Below are positions 25,904 through 34,827 of a DNA stretch of 64,000 nt, piece after piece. The translations under genes were made by a program, and so were the position numbers. The notes under the pieces were generated by a model, which saw nothing but the letters and a program-made list of their open reading frames with translations, did no database searches and had not been told where the DNA came from. The stretch is from assembly GCF_041379945.2 (NCBI RefSeq), contig NZ_JBFTXJ020000005.1, positions 62,001 to 126,000 of the forward strand, given 5' to 3'. Source of the stretch: Aneurinibacillus sp. REN35. Lineage in GTDB: Bacteria; Bacillota; Bacilli; Aneurinibacillales; Aneurinibacillaceae. Each line of letters starts with the position of its first letter. The stretch's first letter is position 1.

Positions 25904-26836
25904 TTATCCTTGTTTCACCTTAACTAGTTCAATGAATTTTTTGTCCCGTTCTTTAATCTTATCGGCAACAGAAACTTCTTCATATGTATAGATGCCTCGG
26001 CCCGTCTTTGCACCTAGTTCTCCGGCTGTGACACGTTCATTAATCAGGTCGGAAGCCTGTTTGCTCTGTCCGAGTTCAGGTGCTAGATTATCAATTACAC
26101 GCTTCCATGTATCCAATCCACCAAAATCCGCTGTCTCAATCGGACCAATAAAAGCCCAACGAAAACCAGGCCCTGCTGTCACTGCCAAGTCAATATCCCG
26201 CGCTTCCGCTACGCCTTCCTCAAGCAGATGAAATGCTTCGCGCACCACTGCAGCCTGCAGGCGATTTGCTATGAATCCTGGTACCTCCTTCTTCAATAGT
26301 ACCGGCTGCTTGCCAATCGCTTGCATTACTTCCATTGTAAATGTTACGACTTCTTCGGCTGTACGCGCATGCCGTACCACTTCAACAAGCGGGATGAGCT
26401 GTGCGGGATTAAAAAAGTGAGTAATAATCATGCGCTCCGGCGTACGCATCTTTTCCGCTAACTTTGAGATCGGCAGCGTCGATGTGTTGGATGCAATAAC
26501 AGCCTCCGGCTTGGCCATGCATTCTAGCTTTTCGTACAATTCCCATTTCAACTCAATCACTTCGGGAATAGCTTCGGTAATCATATCCGCATGCTGAACC
26601 GCCTCTTTTAACTCTGTTGTATAGACAATGCGGGCAAGCGCACTTTTGCCTGCCTCTTCGCTAAGCATTTCTTGCTGCATTTGCAGCGTAAGGTTAGCCT
26701 CAATCGCTTGCTTGGCTTTGGCGAGATAGGTTTCTTCTAGGTCATATAGCACGACAGGAATATTTGCCTGTGCATAAGCCTGTGCAATTCCATGCCCCAT
26801 CACACCGGCACCTACTACGGCCGCTTGTTGAATCAT
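25904..26836 (-). CDS. 3-hydroxyacyl-CoA dehydrogenase
   Basis: A 310-residue NAD-dependent enzyme oxidising 3-hydroxyacyl- or 3-hydroxybutyryl-CoA, or reducing acetoacetyl-CoA. The Rossmann loop is VVGAGVMGHGIAQAYAQ at residues 6-22, followed by ASNTSTLPIS, THFFNPAQLIPL with the catalytic histidine, and VPGFIANRLQAA. The ATG at 26836 follows AAGGAG; an in-frame GTG nine bases earlier overlaps that site. It follows lutC after 33 bases with no terminator between, so it is probably the last gene of the lut operon. It resembles stand-alone PaaH/Hbd-type enzymes; the chain length it accepts is unclear. Confidence 0.85.
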   Translation of the reverse strand: MIQQAAVVGAGVMGHGIAQAYAQANIPVVLYDLEETYLAKAKQAIEANLTLQMQQEMLSEEAGKSALARIVYTTELKEAVQHADMITEAIPEVIELKWELYEKLECMAKPEAVIASNTSTLPISKLAEKMRTPERMIITHFFNPAQLIPLVEVVRHARTAEEVVTFTMEVMQAIGKQPVLLKKEVPGFIANRLQAAVVREAFHLLEEGVAEARDIDLAVTAGPGFRWAFIGPIETADFGGLDTWKRVIDNLAPELGQSKQASDLINERVTAGELGAKTGRGIYTYEEVSVADKIKERDKKFIELVKVKQG

Positions 26837-26869
26837 TATTTCCACTCCTTGTACGTATAGTATGTTTCT

Positions 26870-27571
26870 CTACTGCTTCTCCTCTTTTATCAAAATGATA
26901 TGGACCTTGCCTGGGCCATGTACACCAAAAGCCAAGTCCATTTCGATATCTCCCGTGCGACTCGGCCCGGTAATAAAGTTCACGCACGCCGGAAGCCCGT
27001 CTGGCATCCGTTCTTTTATATAGGCAACCCCCTCCGTCATACGCGGAACGATCGCTGTCTCAGATAAAATCGCCACAAATATGGGCGGAAGAAGACTCAC
27101 CAATCGTCCTCTTCCGCCGCCATTCCATAACAACACCGTCCCTGTCTCCGATAGCCCGATCTCCGCATAGACAATCCCCATCTCCACGCCGGATGCATAA
27201 TGACGCAATTCCTGCTCATTCGAAGACACATCCCATGCTCGGTGTACAATCCCATGCGTATCCAACAGATTCGCCAATCCTAAAGCATGCAAGCGTTCGT
27301 CATCCCAGTAGACAGCAGAACGAACGGGTGATGCTTCTATAATCCGGGCGAATGCTTCGTCTATCTCCTGTGGTAAGACACGCTGCACCTCTGTCCGTAG
27401 TGTGCGCAAATTCTCAATAAATTGCTGTATAAGTCCTTCATGATCCAGTCCCTGATGCAGGTGAGCATAAGGCTTCGCATCTCGGACCGGTGATATGACT
27501 CCACTGCGACGCGGACGTCCCAACTTATCTGCGATTCGATTCAGGAAGGCTTCTTGTCCGTTATTTGCCAT
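26870..27571 (-). CDS. lutC: Lactate utilisation protein LutC
   Basis: A 233-residue LUD-domain protein, the third subunit of the L-lactate oxidising complex LutABC that turns L-lactate to pyruvate at the membrane. The LUD motifs are [30 protein letters not shown] and [15 protein letters not shown]. The ATG at 27571 has AGGAGGGG upstream and overlaps lutB by 11 bases. The length is normal. Confidence 0.92.
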   Translation of the reverse strand: MANNGQEAFLNRIADKLGRPRRSGVISPVRDAKPYAHLHQGLDHEGLIQQFIENLRTLRTEVQRVLPQEIDEAFARIIEASPVRSAVYWDDERLHALGLANLLDTHGIVHRAWDVSSNEQELRHYASGVEMGIVYAEIGLSETGTVLLWNGGGRGRLVSLLPPIFVAILSETAIVPRMTEGVAYIKERMPDGLPACVNFITGPSRTGDIEMDLAFGVHGPGKVHIILIKEEKQ

Positions 27572-28976
27572 GTGTACTCCCCTCCTGCTTCCACCATTCG
27601 CGGAATGATTGTTTAGCCGGCTGTGGTAAATCGCGGACACTTGTCCACCCTGTAAGCGGACCCGGACCTTTTTCAATGATACCGTCTTTAGCCAACCATC
27701 CGGTAGCTGTATGACTGGTACGGACAGCCTTATCATATAGAGAAGCATGAGTCGTTATGTAACCGAATCCTTTGAAGGCTAACTTCTCCTTCCATCCGGT
27801 ATGTCCTTGTTCGACCTCGTCTTTTCGATGCTCAATAAGCAAGTCATGAAGCGGAATTTTGACCGGACACACTTCAGTACATGCCCCGCATAAACTTGAG
27901 GCATACGGAAGATCGCTCCATTCTTCATATCCTTGAAGCAGCGGGGTAAGCACAGCTCCTATCGGGCCGCTGTATACTCCGCCATATGCATGTCCACCGA
28001 TATGCCGATAGACCGGACATACATTCAGACATGCGCCGCAGCGAATACATTTCAACACTTCCTGATAAGCTGTCCCGAGAATATCAGAGCGTCCGTTATC
28101 AAGGACAATCAAATGAAATTCCTCTGGACCATCTATATCTCCTAGGTGACGCGGACCGCTCAGCGCAGTCATATAAACACTGATTTTTTGCCCGGTGGCG
28201 CTGCGCGTCAGCATAGATACAACAATGTCCAGATCCTCCCACGTCGGAACCAGACGCTCCATTCCCATAATAGCGATATGGACCTTAGGCAGCGTAGTCG
28301 TAAGCCGGGCATTGCCCTCGTTGCTAATTAATACGACAGATCCCGACTCCGCAACCGCAAAATTACATCCGGAGATGCCGATGTCCGCCTCTAAAAACTC
28401 ACGTCGCAATTCTTCACGGGCGAATTGGCATAATTCCTCCGTTTCGTCAGATAACGTACGCCCGGCTACATCAGAAAAAAGCTCTGCTACTTGCGATCGT
28501 GTCTTATGAATGGCCGGTGCGATTAAATGGGACGGTGTCTCCCCTGCAAGCTGAATAATATATTCCCCAAGGTCAGATTCGATGACCCGAATATTCTGCG
28601 CCTCAAGATGCTTGTTAAGATGAATTTCCTCTGTGACCATTGATTTTGATTTGATAACGGAACATGCACTCTTATCCTGTGCAATCTCCAGGACACGTGC
28701 TACAGCATCTTCAGCAGTTGCTGCAAAATGGATATGTCCCCCGTTCCTCTCAACTTGCGCCGCTAATTGCTCAAGATAGCTATCTAGATTCTCAATCGTA
28801 TGCATTCGGATCTGTGCAGCCAACTCGCGCCATTCCTCTATATTGCCCAATTCATCTGCTGCCTGAAAACGCCCGTCACGCAGCCTGTCCTGAGTGAACG
28901 GTACCGCTTTTCGCAGCTGTTGATCCCACAGCGCTTTATCTACCCTTCCAAAAAACTCTAGTGGTTGCACACTCAT
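27561..28976 (-). CDS. lutB: Lactate utilisation iron-sulfur protein LutB
   Basis: A 471-residue protein with a LUD domain ([33 protein letters not shown]) and two 4Fe-4S ferredoxin motifs, [14 protein letters not shown] near residue 315 and [13 protein letters not shown] near 365. It passes electrons from lactate within LutABC. Start and stop overlap the neighbours (ATGA with lutA, 11 bases with lutC), so translation of the three is coupled. Confidence 0.94.
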   Translation of the reverse strand: MSVQPLEFFGRVDKALWDQQLRKAVPFTQDRLRDGRFQAADELGNIEEWRELAAQIRMHTIENLDSYLEQLAAQVERNGGHIHFAATAEDAVARVLEIAQDKSACSVIKSKSMVTEEIHLNKHLEAQNIRVIESDLGEYIIQLAGETPSHLIAPAIHKTRSQVAELFSDVAGRTLSDETEELCQFAREELRREFLEADIGISGCNFAVAESGSVVLISNEGNARLTTTLPKVHIAIMGMERLVPTWEDLDIVVSMLTRSATGQKISVYMTALSGPRHLGDIDGPEEFHLIVLDNGRSDILGTAYQEVLKCIRCGACLNVCPVYRHIGGHAYGGVYSGPIGAVLTPLLQGYEEWSDLPYASSLCGACTEVCPVKIPLHDLLIEHRKDEVEQGHTGWKEKLAFKGFGYITTHASLYDKAVRTSHTATGWLAKDGIIEKGPGPLTGWTSVRDLPQPAKQSFREWWKQEGSTHGK

Positions 28977-29701
28977 TTGGCTCCTCCTTTCGCCAATACT
29001 TCCGCTACGTGCATGACCTGTATATCCTTTCCTGTACGCCGTAAACGGCCTCCAATATTCATCAGACAGCCCATGTCTGATCCAATCAAAAGTTCAGCTC
29101 CTGTTGCTTCAATATTCTTTATTTTCTCATCTACCATCGCTTCAGAAATCGCGCTCATTTTGGCGGCAAAAGTACCGCCAAATCCACAGCAATCCTGGCA
29201 ATAGGGAAGTTCTGTTATTTCCAACTCTTTTACATTAGAGAGAAGAGATGCCGGCTCGGCATGAATGCCCAGCCCCCGACTCATATGGCAGGAATGATGA
29301 TACGTAGCACGAGCGCACAGGGCAGCATCGACCGCTTCCACTTCCAGTACTTTTACAAGAAATTCAGAGAATTCATATGTTTTCTTAGCAAGCATCTGCG
29401 CCTTCTCTCTCCACTCCTCTTCTTCTTTCATCAGCTCTGGATAGTAATGGCGAATCATCGCCACGCAAGACCCGGAAGGCGCTACGACGTAATCAGATGC
29501 CGAGAATACGTTGATCATATGTTTGGCTGTCTCTTTTGCCTCTTTTTGATAACCACTATTGTAAGCGGGTTGTCCGCAGCACGTCTGTGCTTCAGGAAAA
29601 TGAACGTCAACGCCGTATCTTTGCAGCACTTCCACTGCACTCTTACCAACATCGGGAAAAAATACATCAGATAAACATGTGATGAACAAAGCAACTCTCA
29701 T
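28973..29701 (-). CDS. lutA: Lactate utilisation protein LutA
   Basis: A 242-residue protein with two cysteine-rich CCG domains, [14 protein letters not shown] and [11 protein letters not shown], which hold iron-sulfur or other metal centres in lactate and glycolate oxidising complexes. It is the first gene of the operon. There is no lactate permease (lutP) or GntR-type lutR beside it, unlike B. subtilis. The start is the ATG at 29701, with GGGAGTAGG upstream. Confidence 0.94.
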   Translation of the reverse strand: MRVALFITCLSDVFFPDVGKSAVEVLQRYGVDVHFPEAQTCCGQPAYNSGYQKEAKETAKHMINVFSASDYVVAPSGSCVAMIRHYYPELMKEEEEWREKAQMLAKKTYEFSEFLVKVLEVEAVDAALCARATYHHSCHMSRGLGIHAEPASLLSNVKELEITELPYCQDCCGFGGTFAAKMSAISEAMVDEKIKNIEATGAELLIGSDMGCLMNIGGRLRRTGKDIQVMHVAEVLAKGGAK

Positions 29702-29876
29702 GGTTGTTTCCTACTCCCTGTTAAATTATTTGTATTTTTTAATTTTACAGAACAATAAGCGTCCTGCCAATCATCCCACATGCATATCCTGTTATACAGT
29801 AATAAAACATTTATATGAAGACCCAGGCATAAAGTAAGAAGAAGAGCAATATAAAATTATCATCCTTAATAAAATC

Positions 29877-29905
29877 TTTACATAAAATTAACAAAGTGTT
29901 ACGAT
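29877..29905 (+). promoter_or_regulatory. Sigma-A-type promoter
   Basis: TTTACA (29877-29882), a 17-base spacer and TACGAT (29900-29905) precede the 53-codon gene, whose AAGGAGG site lies at 29930-29936. Confidence 0.6.
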
Positions 29906-29944
29906 AAAGATTACAAAAATAATCCATATAAGGAGGTACATGTC

Positions 29945-30106
29945 ATGAAAATGGTATGGGTACGGACGAATAAGGGATATGATCGAATTCTTCCTCAGCA
30001 TGGAATGGTGTTAAAGGAAACTGAACATGATGTTTACCTTCTGTTTTCAGATGGACGCTGCAAAATATCCCGTGAAGAGTTCAATGAATTTTATACTGCC
30101 GTATAA
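29945..30106 (+). CDS. Small conserved-looking protein, 53 residues
   Basis: Begins MKMVWVRTNKGYDRILPQHG and ends EEFNEFYTAV. The promoter, a strong AAGGAGGT eight bases from the ATG and a terminator make it a solid gene. VYLLFSDGRCKISREEF looks like the end of a small beta-barrel, but no family is recognised. An ATG at 29940 stops after two codons, so 29945 is the start. Confidence 0.7.
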   Translation: MKMVWVRTNKGYDRILPQHGMVLKETEHDVYLLFSDGRCKISREEFNEFYTAV

Positions 30107-30112
30107 TATAAA

Positions 30113-30156
30113 AAAACGAGGCTCCCTCTCACACCGAGAGATCGCCTCGTTTTTTA
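30113..30156. terminator. Terminator with T-rich tail
   Basis: AAAACGAGGC (30113-30122) pairs with GCCTCGTTTT (30144-30153), which is followed by more T. It closes the 53-residue gene and overlaps the end of the convergent small membrane gene. Confidence 0.8.
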
Positions 30157-30282
30157 TTTATTCTTCCTGCCTGCGCGACGACGTAGAAACGGAAGCTGAA
30201 TCCCAAAGGTTATGCCTATAATAAATAAAAGCAGCAGGGCAAAAAGCACAACGGCCCCATAGAAGAAAATAGCATTCAACAT
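30154..30282 (-). CDS. Small single-helix membrane protein, 42 residues
   Basis: Encodes one long hydrophobic helix (FFYGAVVLFALLLLFIIGI) and a basic tail (LRRRAGRKNK), so the C-terminus should be inside. GAAAGGAAG lies before the ATG at 30282. The gene ends in the terminator shared with the convergent 53-residue gene. No family is recognised. Confidence 0.6.
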   Translation of the reverse strand: MLNAIFFYGAVVLFALLLLFIIGITFGIQLPFLRRRAGRKNK

Positions 30283-30313
30283 TTCTTTTTCTTCCTTTCT
30301 CTCTATATTATTA

Positions 30314-30718
30314 CTATCTTAACACCCGAAAGCTTCCTGTGGCTGTAGCCAACAGCGTTCCATCTTCACTCTGTACCCGCGCCTCTGTCGTAATGGTACG
30401 CTTTGTACGATGTACAATACGGCCGTGAGCATAGATTTTTCCTTCGCTACTAGCGGCAAGAAAATGAATATTCATATTGGTGGTCGCCTGCTTCATCTCC
30501 CCCTGTGAACGGGCAGCAAGACCCATCGCATTGTCCATAAGCGTTGCATACATCCCGCCGTGCAGCGTCATGTTTCCATTCATATGTTCATGCGCAATAG
30601 TAAGCGAAAGCACTGCCTTTCCATCTTCAATATGCTCGATCACGCAGCCTGTATGCTTCCAGAACGGTACCTTTGCGAAAGTTTCTTCTAGTTCCTGTAA
30701 ATAGCGTGCATCAGTCAT
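30314..30718 (-). CDS. PaaI-type hotdog thioesterase
   Basis: A 134-residue acyl-CoA thioesterase-like protein. The hotdog signature HEHMNGNMTLHGGMYATLMDNAMG contains the NxxxxxHGG active-site pattern of the PaaI/YbgC-like group. The strand ITTEARVQSEDGTLLATATGSF ends the fold. The family cleaves aromatic or short-chain acyl-CoA esters; the substrate here is unknown. It is transcribed leftward just before the small membrane gene, 31 bases apart. Confidence 0.85.
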   Translation of the reverse strand: MTDARYLQELEETFAKVPFWKHTGCVIEHIEDGKAVLSLTIAHEHMNGNMTLHGGMYATLMDNAMGLAARSQGEMKQATTNMNIHFLAASSEGKIYAHGRIVHRTKRTITTEARVQSEDGTLLATATGSFRVLR

Positions 30719-30768
30719 CTATTTTCCTCCGTCATATGTAGTATCCGCCTTTATCTTACCACTAACAC

Positions 30769-30804
30769 AAAAAAATGACGAAGGCGGACCATCCACCGCC
30801 TTCG
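30769..30804 (-). terminator. Terminator after the YidC-like 3' fragment
   Basis: CGAAGGCGG (30779-30787) pairs with CCGCCTTCG (30796-30804). The A-run at 30770-30775 is a T-run for the leftward strand. Confidence 0.8.
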
Positions 30805-30816
30805 CCAGCTCACTTA

Positions 30817-30990
30817 TTATTCTATTCTTTTTATATGATGGCTGCTGTATAGTAGTGCTTTTCCCCAATTGGTACGGTAGAACGCACGCTCTAACAGCCC
30901 AAACAACGATCCGGCAATCCAATATAAACACAGAGCGACAGGAGCCTTCCATAGAATCAGAAGAAAAAATGCACCCATAAAAAGCGTCAT
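30817..30990 (-). pseudogene. Possible 3' remnant of a YidC/Oxa1-type insertase gene
   Basis: A 57-residue frame beginning MTLFMGAFFLLILWKAPVAL and continuing CLYWIAGSLFGLLERAFYR. The P-x-x-L-x-LYW-x-x-x-x-LF pattern resembles the last membrane helices of YidC/OxaI insertases. In-frame sequence upstream reaches a stop after a few codons. The start sits three bases after the stop of the helix-turn-helix gene and has no good ribosome binding site. A terminator follows, as for the end of a once intact gene. Alternatively it is a genuine small membrane protein coupled to the gene before it. Confidence 0.45.
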
Positions 30991-30992
30991 AC

Positions 30993-31211
30993 TCACTCGC
31001 TTGTAACTTCATCAATTATTTTTTTATATGCTAATGCCTGCTCTTTTGTCCAAACCGGCGTAGCAGCTAATATCTGAATCGGCTCTGGAAGGGGCGGGCG
31101 CACTTTCTTACCGTCGCGCTGCCGGGAATATTTTGTACTGAGCCTCGCCTTATCCCATCCAATGATTTCAGCGAACTCTTTTAATCCAACTAATTGAGGT
31201 AGCACATTCAC
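30993..31211 (-). CDS. Small helix-turn-helix (excisionase/AlpA-like) protein
   Basis: A 72-residue protein. LVGLKEFAEIIGWDKARLS followed by a basic stretch (KYSRQRDGKKVR), LPEPIQILAATPVWTKEQAL resembles the winged helix-turn-helix of excisionase/AlpA/HTH_17 proteins used by mobile elements and phages. GGGGCGATG lies before the start. It sits in an AT-rich patch between YidC-like fragments, which suggests it arrived on a small insert. No integrase is visible. Confidence 0.6.
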   Translation of the reverse strand: MNVLPQLVGLKEFAEIIGWDKARLSTKYSRQRDGKKVRPPLPEPIQILAATPVWTKEQALAYKKIIDEVTSE

Positions 31212-31279
31212 TACATCGCCCCCTTCATCATTTCGTTAAAAATTCCCTCTGTGGAATGAAAAAGTTTATCCTAAAAATC

Positions 31280-31489
31280 TTACTTGTTATTTAATAACTC
31301 TTCTATTTTCTTTTCTAATTTCTCAATTCTAAACTCCTGTTTCAGAAAAACGGTAATAAAGATTGACAATATGAACGCAATAAAAGAAATAAGAGCCCAA
31401 ATATTATTTAGAATAAGATCAGCAAAGAAAAATGTAGCCATATAACAAATTACTAGGCAAACAAAAAATGTACCTAAAAATTCTTTCAT
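31280..31489 (-). CDS. Small two-helix membrane protein with coiled-coil tail
   Basis: A 69-residue AT-rich gene. Two hydrophobic stretches (FFVCLVICYMATFFFA, ALISFIAFILSIFITVFL) are followed by a charged heptad-like tail (FRIEKLEKKIEELL). GAGGGG nine bases before the ATG at 31489 selects this start; a longer frame to 31570 is not supported. The base composition differs from the neighbourhood, in line with transfer. No family recognised. Confidence 0.6.
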   Translation of the reverse strand: MKEFLGTFFVCLVICYMATFFFADLILNNIWALISFIAFILSIFITVFLKQEFRIEKLEKKIEELLNNK

Positions 31490-31603
31490 TTCGATTCGCC
31501 CCTCTTTTAAAATGATAACTTTATTATCTTTAATGCACTCTAAACAGATAACTTTGTAAACACTTCTCACATAAAAAGGCGAAAACCCGACTTATTTTTT
31601 TGC

Positions 31604-31633
31604 AAAGAAAAAGACCAAGCTTTTACACTTGGT
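31604..31633 (-). terminator. Leftward terminator
   Basis: ACCAAG (31614-31619) pairs with CTTGGT (31628-31633), with an A-rich (T-run on the minus strand) flank at 31605-31613. Confidence 0.65.
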
Positions 31634-31663
31634 TTATAATCCTCAGCAGCACCCACGGGATCG

Positions 31664-31873
31664 TCATCGCAGCGCCATCGACTTAACCCCATATGTTTCA
31701 TATAACTCTCTAGCCACCTCTAGTAAATCAATAGGCTTGTTCTGATATTTTGTACGGAGCCGAAAAAGTTCAAACTGCATCTTCATCTGCAGCACTTGTT
31801 GACAGGCTAACCGGAATAAAAGGGTAAGCAGCGGAACCAAAAGCATCGTAATTGGTTGCATAATCGTATCCAT
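31664..31873 (-). pseudogene. Possible 5' portion of a YidC/Oxa1-type gene
   Basis: A 69-residue frame. PITMLLVPLLTLLFRLACQQ is a hydrophobic helix ending in RLA, then LQMKMQFELFRLRTKYQNK, then LLEVARELYETYGVKSM. The order helix, KMQ, KY, LYxxYGV is that of the first conserved half of YidC (KxMQxxxP...KY...LYxxyGVNP). The frame then stops with TGA overlapping another ATG (ATGA), where YidC would continue into its GCLP loop. A terminator follows. It could be a stand-alone small membrane protein. A YidC-like end piece lies 670 bases downstream on the same strand. Confidence 0.4.
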
Positions 31874-32039
31874 TCAACGATCTTCTTTCCTGAGTCAGCA
31901 AATGTAGCAGCTTCCGCCGGACTATAATACGAGAGAACATTTTATATTTTATCGAAATTGGTAAACACATTCCCAGGCAGGATTTTTTTATCTTCCGCCG
32001 AAACACACTATTCATATACCTGAATAAGGAGGAATACAG

Positions 32040-32603
32040 ATGAGCAGCAATCTGAAAAATAAATTCGGTGCAGGAGAGGCACCTAAACAATTTATGGAAG
32101 AAATGACGAAGAATAAAGAAGCCTTTCACGATTGGTACCATCGCTTCTCCTGGTCAGAAGAAGAACAGACTTTCTTCGCCTCACTACAACAGCGTGATGA
32201 CCTGCGCTGCCTTATTCTTGCTGCAGACTGGTGCGGTGATGTTGTACGCAATGTCCCTGTCGTCTTTCGCGCCATGGAAGAAGCTCGCATTCCGACAGAA
32301 GTACTCATTATGGAGAAGCATCTCGATGTGATGGATCAGTTTCTTACGATGGGAGGCCGCGCCATTCCTATCGTAATCTTCACCGATTCAGAAGGCAATG
32401 TACTTGGTAAGTGGGGACCGCGTCCCGCTCATGTGCAGGCAATTATGAACGCATTCAAAAAGGAACATCCTGACCGCAACGCAGCGGATTATGAGGAGAA
32501 AATCAAGGAAGCACGTGCCAAAATGCTGCAGGAATACGGAGAAGATACAAGCTATCAATCCATTATAATTAAAGAGCTGCACGCCATACTCACCGCGCTA
32601 TAA
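32040..32603 (+). CDS. Thioredoxin-family protein (one-cysteine WCGD type)
   Basis: A 187-residue thioredoxin-fold protein. The active-site region is ILAADWCGDVVRNVPVVF near residue 65, where only one cysteine is present (WCGD), so it is not a classical CxxC disulfide reductase. FTMGGRAIPIVIF is close to the cis-proline loop of the fold. It resembles the Thioredoxin_9 family of Bacillales. AAGGAGG lies nine bases before the ATG. The cellular target is unknown. Confidence 0.82.
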   Translation: MSSNLKNKFGAGEAPKQFMEEMTKNKEAFHDWYHRFSWSEEEQTFFASLQQRDDLRCLILAADWCGDVVRNVPVVFRAMEEARIPTEVLIMEKHLDVMDQFLTMGGRAIPIVIFTDSEGNVLGKWGPRPAHVQAIMNAFKKEHPDRNAADYEEKIKEARAKMLQEYGEDTSYQSIIIKELHAILTAL

Positions 32604-32661
32604 ATCATAAACGGAGCCGATCTGCTATAATGGAGCAAAAGCAAAAGAAAGGTGCACATCT

Positions 32662-32817
32662 ATGAAACCCAATCCTATTTCCTTAGAAACGGCGAAGATG
32701 CTGTCCGAAAAGCTGAACGTACCAATTGAGCAAATTATGCATATGCCGCAGCACATTCTGTTGCAGAAGCTTACTGAAGTCACAAAGCAGGAAGATTCAA
32801 AGAAAGCCGACGAATAA
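32662..32817 (+). CDS. YycC-like small protein
   Basis: A 51-residue protein beginning MKPNPISLETAKMLSEKLNV. The central IEQIMHMPQHILLQKL is nearly the same as the B. subtilis YycC sequence (LEQLMHMPQHILLQKM). The function of the family is unknown. GAAAGGTG precedes the ATG. A strong terminator follows immediately. Confidence 0.88.
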   Translation: MKPNPISLETAKMLSEKLNVPIEQIMHMPQHILLQKLTEVTKQEDSKKADE

Positions 32818-32833
32818 TAAGAAGCATGCATGC

Positions 32834-32876
32834 AAAAAAGCAACGGAGCGGGTCTATCCCGTCCGTTGCTTTTTTA
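32834..32876. terminator. Bidirectional intrinsic terminator
   Basis: AAAAAAGCAACGG and CCGTTGCTTTTTT pair with a GC-rich inner stem, serving yycC-like and the DUF779 gene on the other strand. Confidence 0.88.
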
Positions 32877-32881
32877 TTGTA

Positions 32882-33256
32882 TTACTTGCCATTCAGCCTT
32901 TCTCGCTCCTCTTCTGTAAATACACGGGAGCGAGTTAAAAAACGCATCCCTTCCGGCCCTTCAAGCGAGAACATGCCGCCTCGCCCTTTCACAACATCGA
33001 TAATAAGCTGTGTATGCTTCCAATATTCATATTGAGGTTTGCTCATATAGAATGGACTTTCACCGATTTCTCCAAGCAGGACATCCTGATCGCCTACCAT
33101 GAATTCACCTTTTGCATAGCACATCGGTGAACTTCCATCGCAGCAGCCTCCAGATTGGTGAAACATCAACGGCCCATGCCTCTCCTTCAGCTTCTCAATT
33201 AAATCGAGCGCCTTCTCTGTCACCAACACCCGCTCGACTTCTGCCATGGTTTTCAT
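32882..33256 (-). CDS. DUF779 protein, partner of aldehyde dehydrogenase
   Basis: A 124-residue protein with the family signature FHQSGGCCDGSSPMC near residue 33. DUF779 genes sit beside acetaldehyde- or related aldehyde dehydrogenases in many bacteria, as here, and are thought to assist them, though no biochemical role is settled. The paired cysteines could hold metal. It is 18 bases after the aldehyde dehydrogenase stop and shares its transcript. Confidence 0.88.
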   Translation of the reverse strand: MKTMAEVERVLVTEKALDLIEKLKERHGPLMFHQSGGCCDGSSPMCYAKGEFMVGDQDVLLGEIGESPFYMSKPQYEYWKHTQLIIDVVKGRGGMFSLEGPEGMRFLTRSRVFTEEERERLNGK

Positions 33257-33274
33257 CTCCTTCAGGTATGATGA

Positions 33275-34795
33275 TTAAAAGAAGCCCTGTGCATCTGGTG
33301 AATAACTAATTAATAGATTCTTTGTCTGCTGATAGTGGTTCAGCATCATTTTGTGTGTCTCGCGTCCAATACCGGACTGTTTGTATCCGCCAAATGCCGC
33401 ATGAGCCGGATAGGAATGATAGCAGTTCGTCCATACACGCCCCGCTTTAATCCTGCGCCCCATACGATACGCCGTGTTCATATCACGGGTCCATACGCCT
33501 GCACCCAGTCCATACAACGTATCATTGGCTAGATGCAACGCTTCCGCTTCATCTGCAAACGTCGTCACAGATACAACCGGGCCGAAGATCTCTTCCTGGA
33601 AAATACGCATGTTATTATGCCCTTTAAAAATCGTAGGCTTCACATAATATCCGCCGCTCAAATCCCCTTCTAGCTGATTGCGCTCACCGCCAATCAAGCA
33701 TTCCGCTCCCTCCTGAAGACCAATATCGATATAGGACATAATCTTCTCCATCTGTTCCGCCGATGCCTGCGCACCAATCATCGTCTCGGTGTCTAGCGGA
33801 TTGCCCTGTCTGATGCTTTGAACACGTCCAAGCGCCCGCTCCATAAATTCATCATAGATGGACTCATGGATCAGTGCACGGGATGGACAGGTGCACACTT
33901 CCCCCTGATTTAGGGCAAACATAACGAATCCCTCAATCGCTTTATCAAAAAATGCATCATCCTTCGCCGCAACATCCGGGAAGAAGATATTCGGTGATTT
34001 CCCGCCTAACTCCAACGTAACTGGAATAATATTTTGGGAAGCGTACTGCATGATCAGGCGACCCGTCGTTGTCTCGCCTGTGAAAGCGATTTTTGCGATA
34101 CGCGGATTTGATGCGAGCGGCTTACCGGCCTCAACACCAAAGCCATTGACCACATTGAGAACTCCTGGCGGCAATAGGTCTTCAATAACCTCAAGCAGCA
34201 CCATGATTGATGCCGGTGTCTGCTCGGCCGGTTTCAATACGACGCAGTTCCCTGCCGCAAGCGCCGGAGCCAGCTTCCAGCATGCCATCAGAATCGGGAA
34301 GTTCCATGGAATAATTTGTCCCACAACTCCAAGCGGTTCATAGAAGTGATAGGCAATTGTATTCTCATCAATCTCACTGATACTTCCCTCTTCTGCACGC
34401 AGAATTCCGGCAAAATAGCGGAAATGATCAATCGCAAGCGGAATATCAGCCGCCATCGTCTCACGAATCGGCTTACCGTTGTCCCATGTCTCCACAACAG
34501 CCAGTTTTTCTAAGTTCTCTTCCATCCGATCAGCAATTTTATTGAGGATACGCGCACGGTCTGCCGCTGGAGTATGTCCCCAGGAGTCTTTGGCCGCATG
34601 AGCCGCATCTAATGCAAGCTCAATATCCTCAGCAGAAGAGCGTGCAACTCGGCAGAATGTTTGTCCTGTGACCGGAGTGATATTCTCAAAATACTCGCCT
34701 CTTACCGGCTCTATCCATTTGCCGCCAATGAAATTTTCATACTGCGCCTTAAAGTTTACCTTCGCCTGCTCCTGTCCTGGTTGTGCACTAATCAT
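33275..34795 (-). CDS. NAD-dependent aldehyde dehydrogenase
   Basis: A 506-residue aldehyde dehydrogenase of the AldA/ExaC-like branch. The cofactor loop is [15 protein letters not shown], the general base is in LELGGKSPN and the catalytic cysteine is in [11 protein letters not shown]. It lacks the CoA-acylating PduP features. In this operon it may oxidise propionaldehyde or 3-hydroxypropionaldehyde made by the B12-dependent dehydratase. AAGGAGGATAACG precedes the ATG. It continues into the DUF779 gene. Confidence 0.93.
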   Translation of the reverse strand: MISAQPGQEQAKVNFKAQYENFIGGKWIEPVRGEYFENITPVTGQTFCRVARSSAEDIELALDAAHAAKDSWGHTPAADRARILNKIADRMEENLEKLAVVETWDNGKPIRETMAADIPLAIDHFRYFAGILRAEEGSISEIDENTIAYHFYEPLGVVGQIIPWNFPILMACWKLAPALAAGNCVVLKPAEQTPASIMVLLEVIEDLLPPGVLNVVNGFGVEAGKPLASNPRIAKIAFTGETTTGRLIMQYASQNIIPVTLELGGKSPNIFFPDVAAKDDAFFDKAIEGFVMFALNQGEVCTCPSRALIHESIYDEFMERALGRVQSIRQGNPLDTETMIGAQASAEQMEKIMSYIDIGLQEGAECLIGGERNQLEGDLSGGYYVKPTIFKGHNNMRIFQEEIFGPVVSVTTFADEAEALHLANDTLYGLGAGVWTRDMNTAYRMGRRIKAGRVWTNCYHSYPAHAAFGGYKQSGIGRETHKMMLNHYQQTKNLLISYSPDAQGFF

Positions 34796-34827
34796 AATCG
34801 TTATCCTCCTTTGATTTTGTATTGGAT

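Noticed and set aside
30719-31015. A 98-codon leftward frame over the YidC-like fragment
   Set aside because: It crosses a terminator and the stop of the helix-turn-helix gene, has no family resemblance, and is in another frame from the hydrophobic fragment.
30800-32000. Prophage
   Set aside because: Only one excisionase-like gene and no integrase, capsid, terminase or lysis genes.
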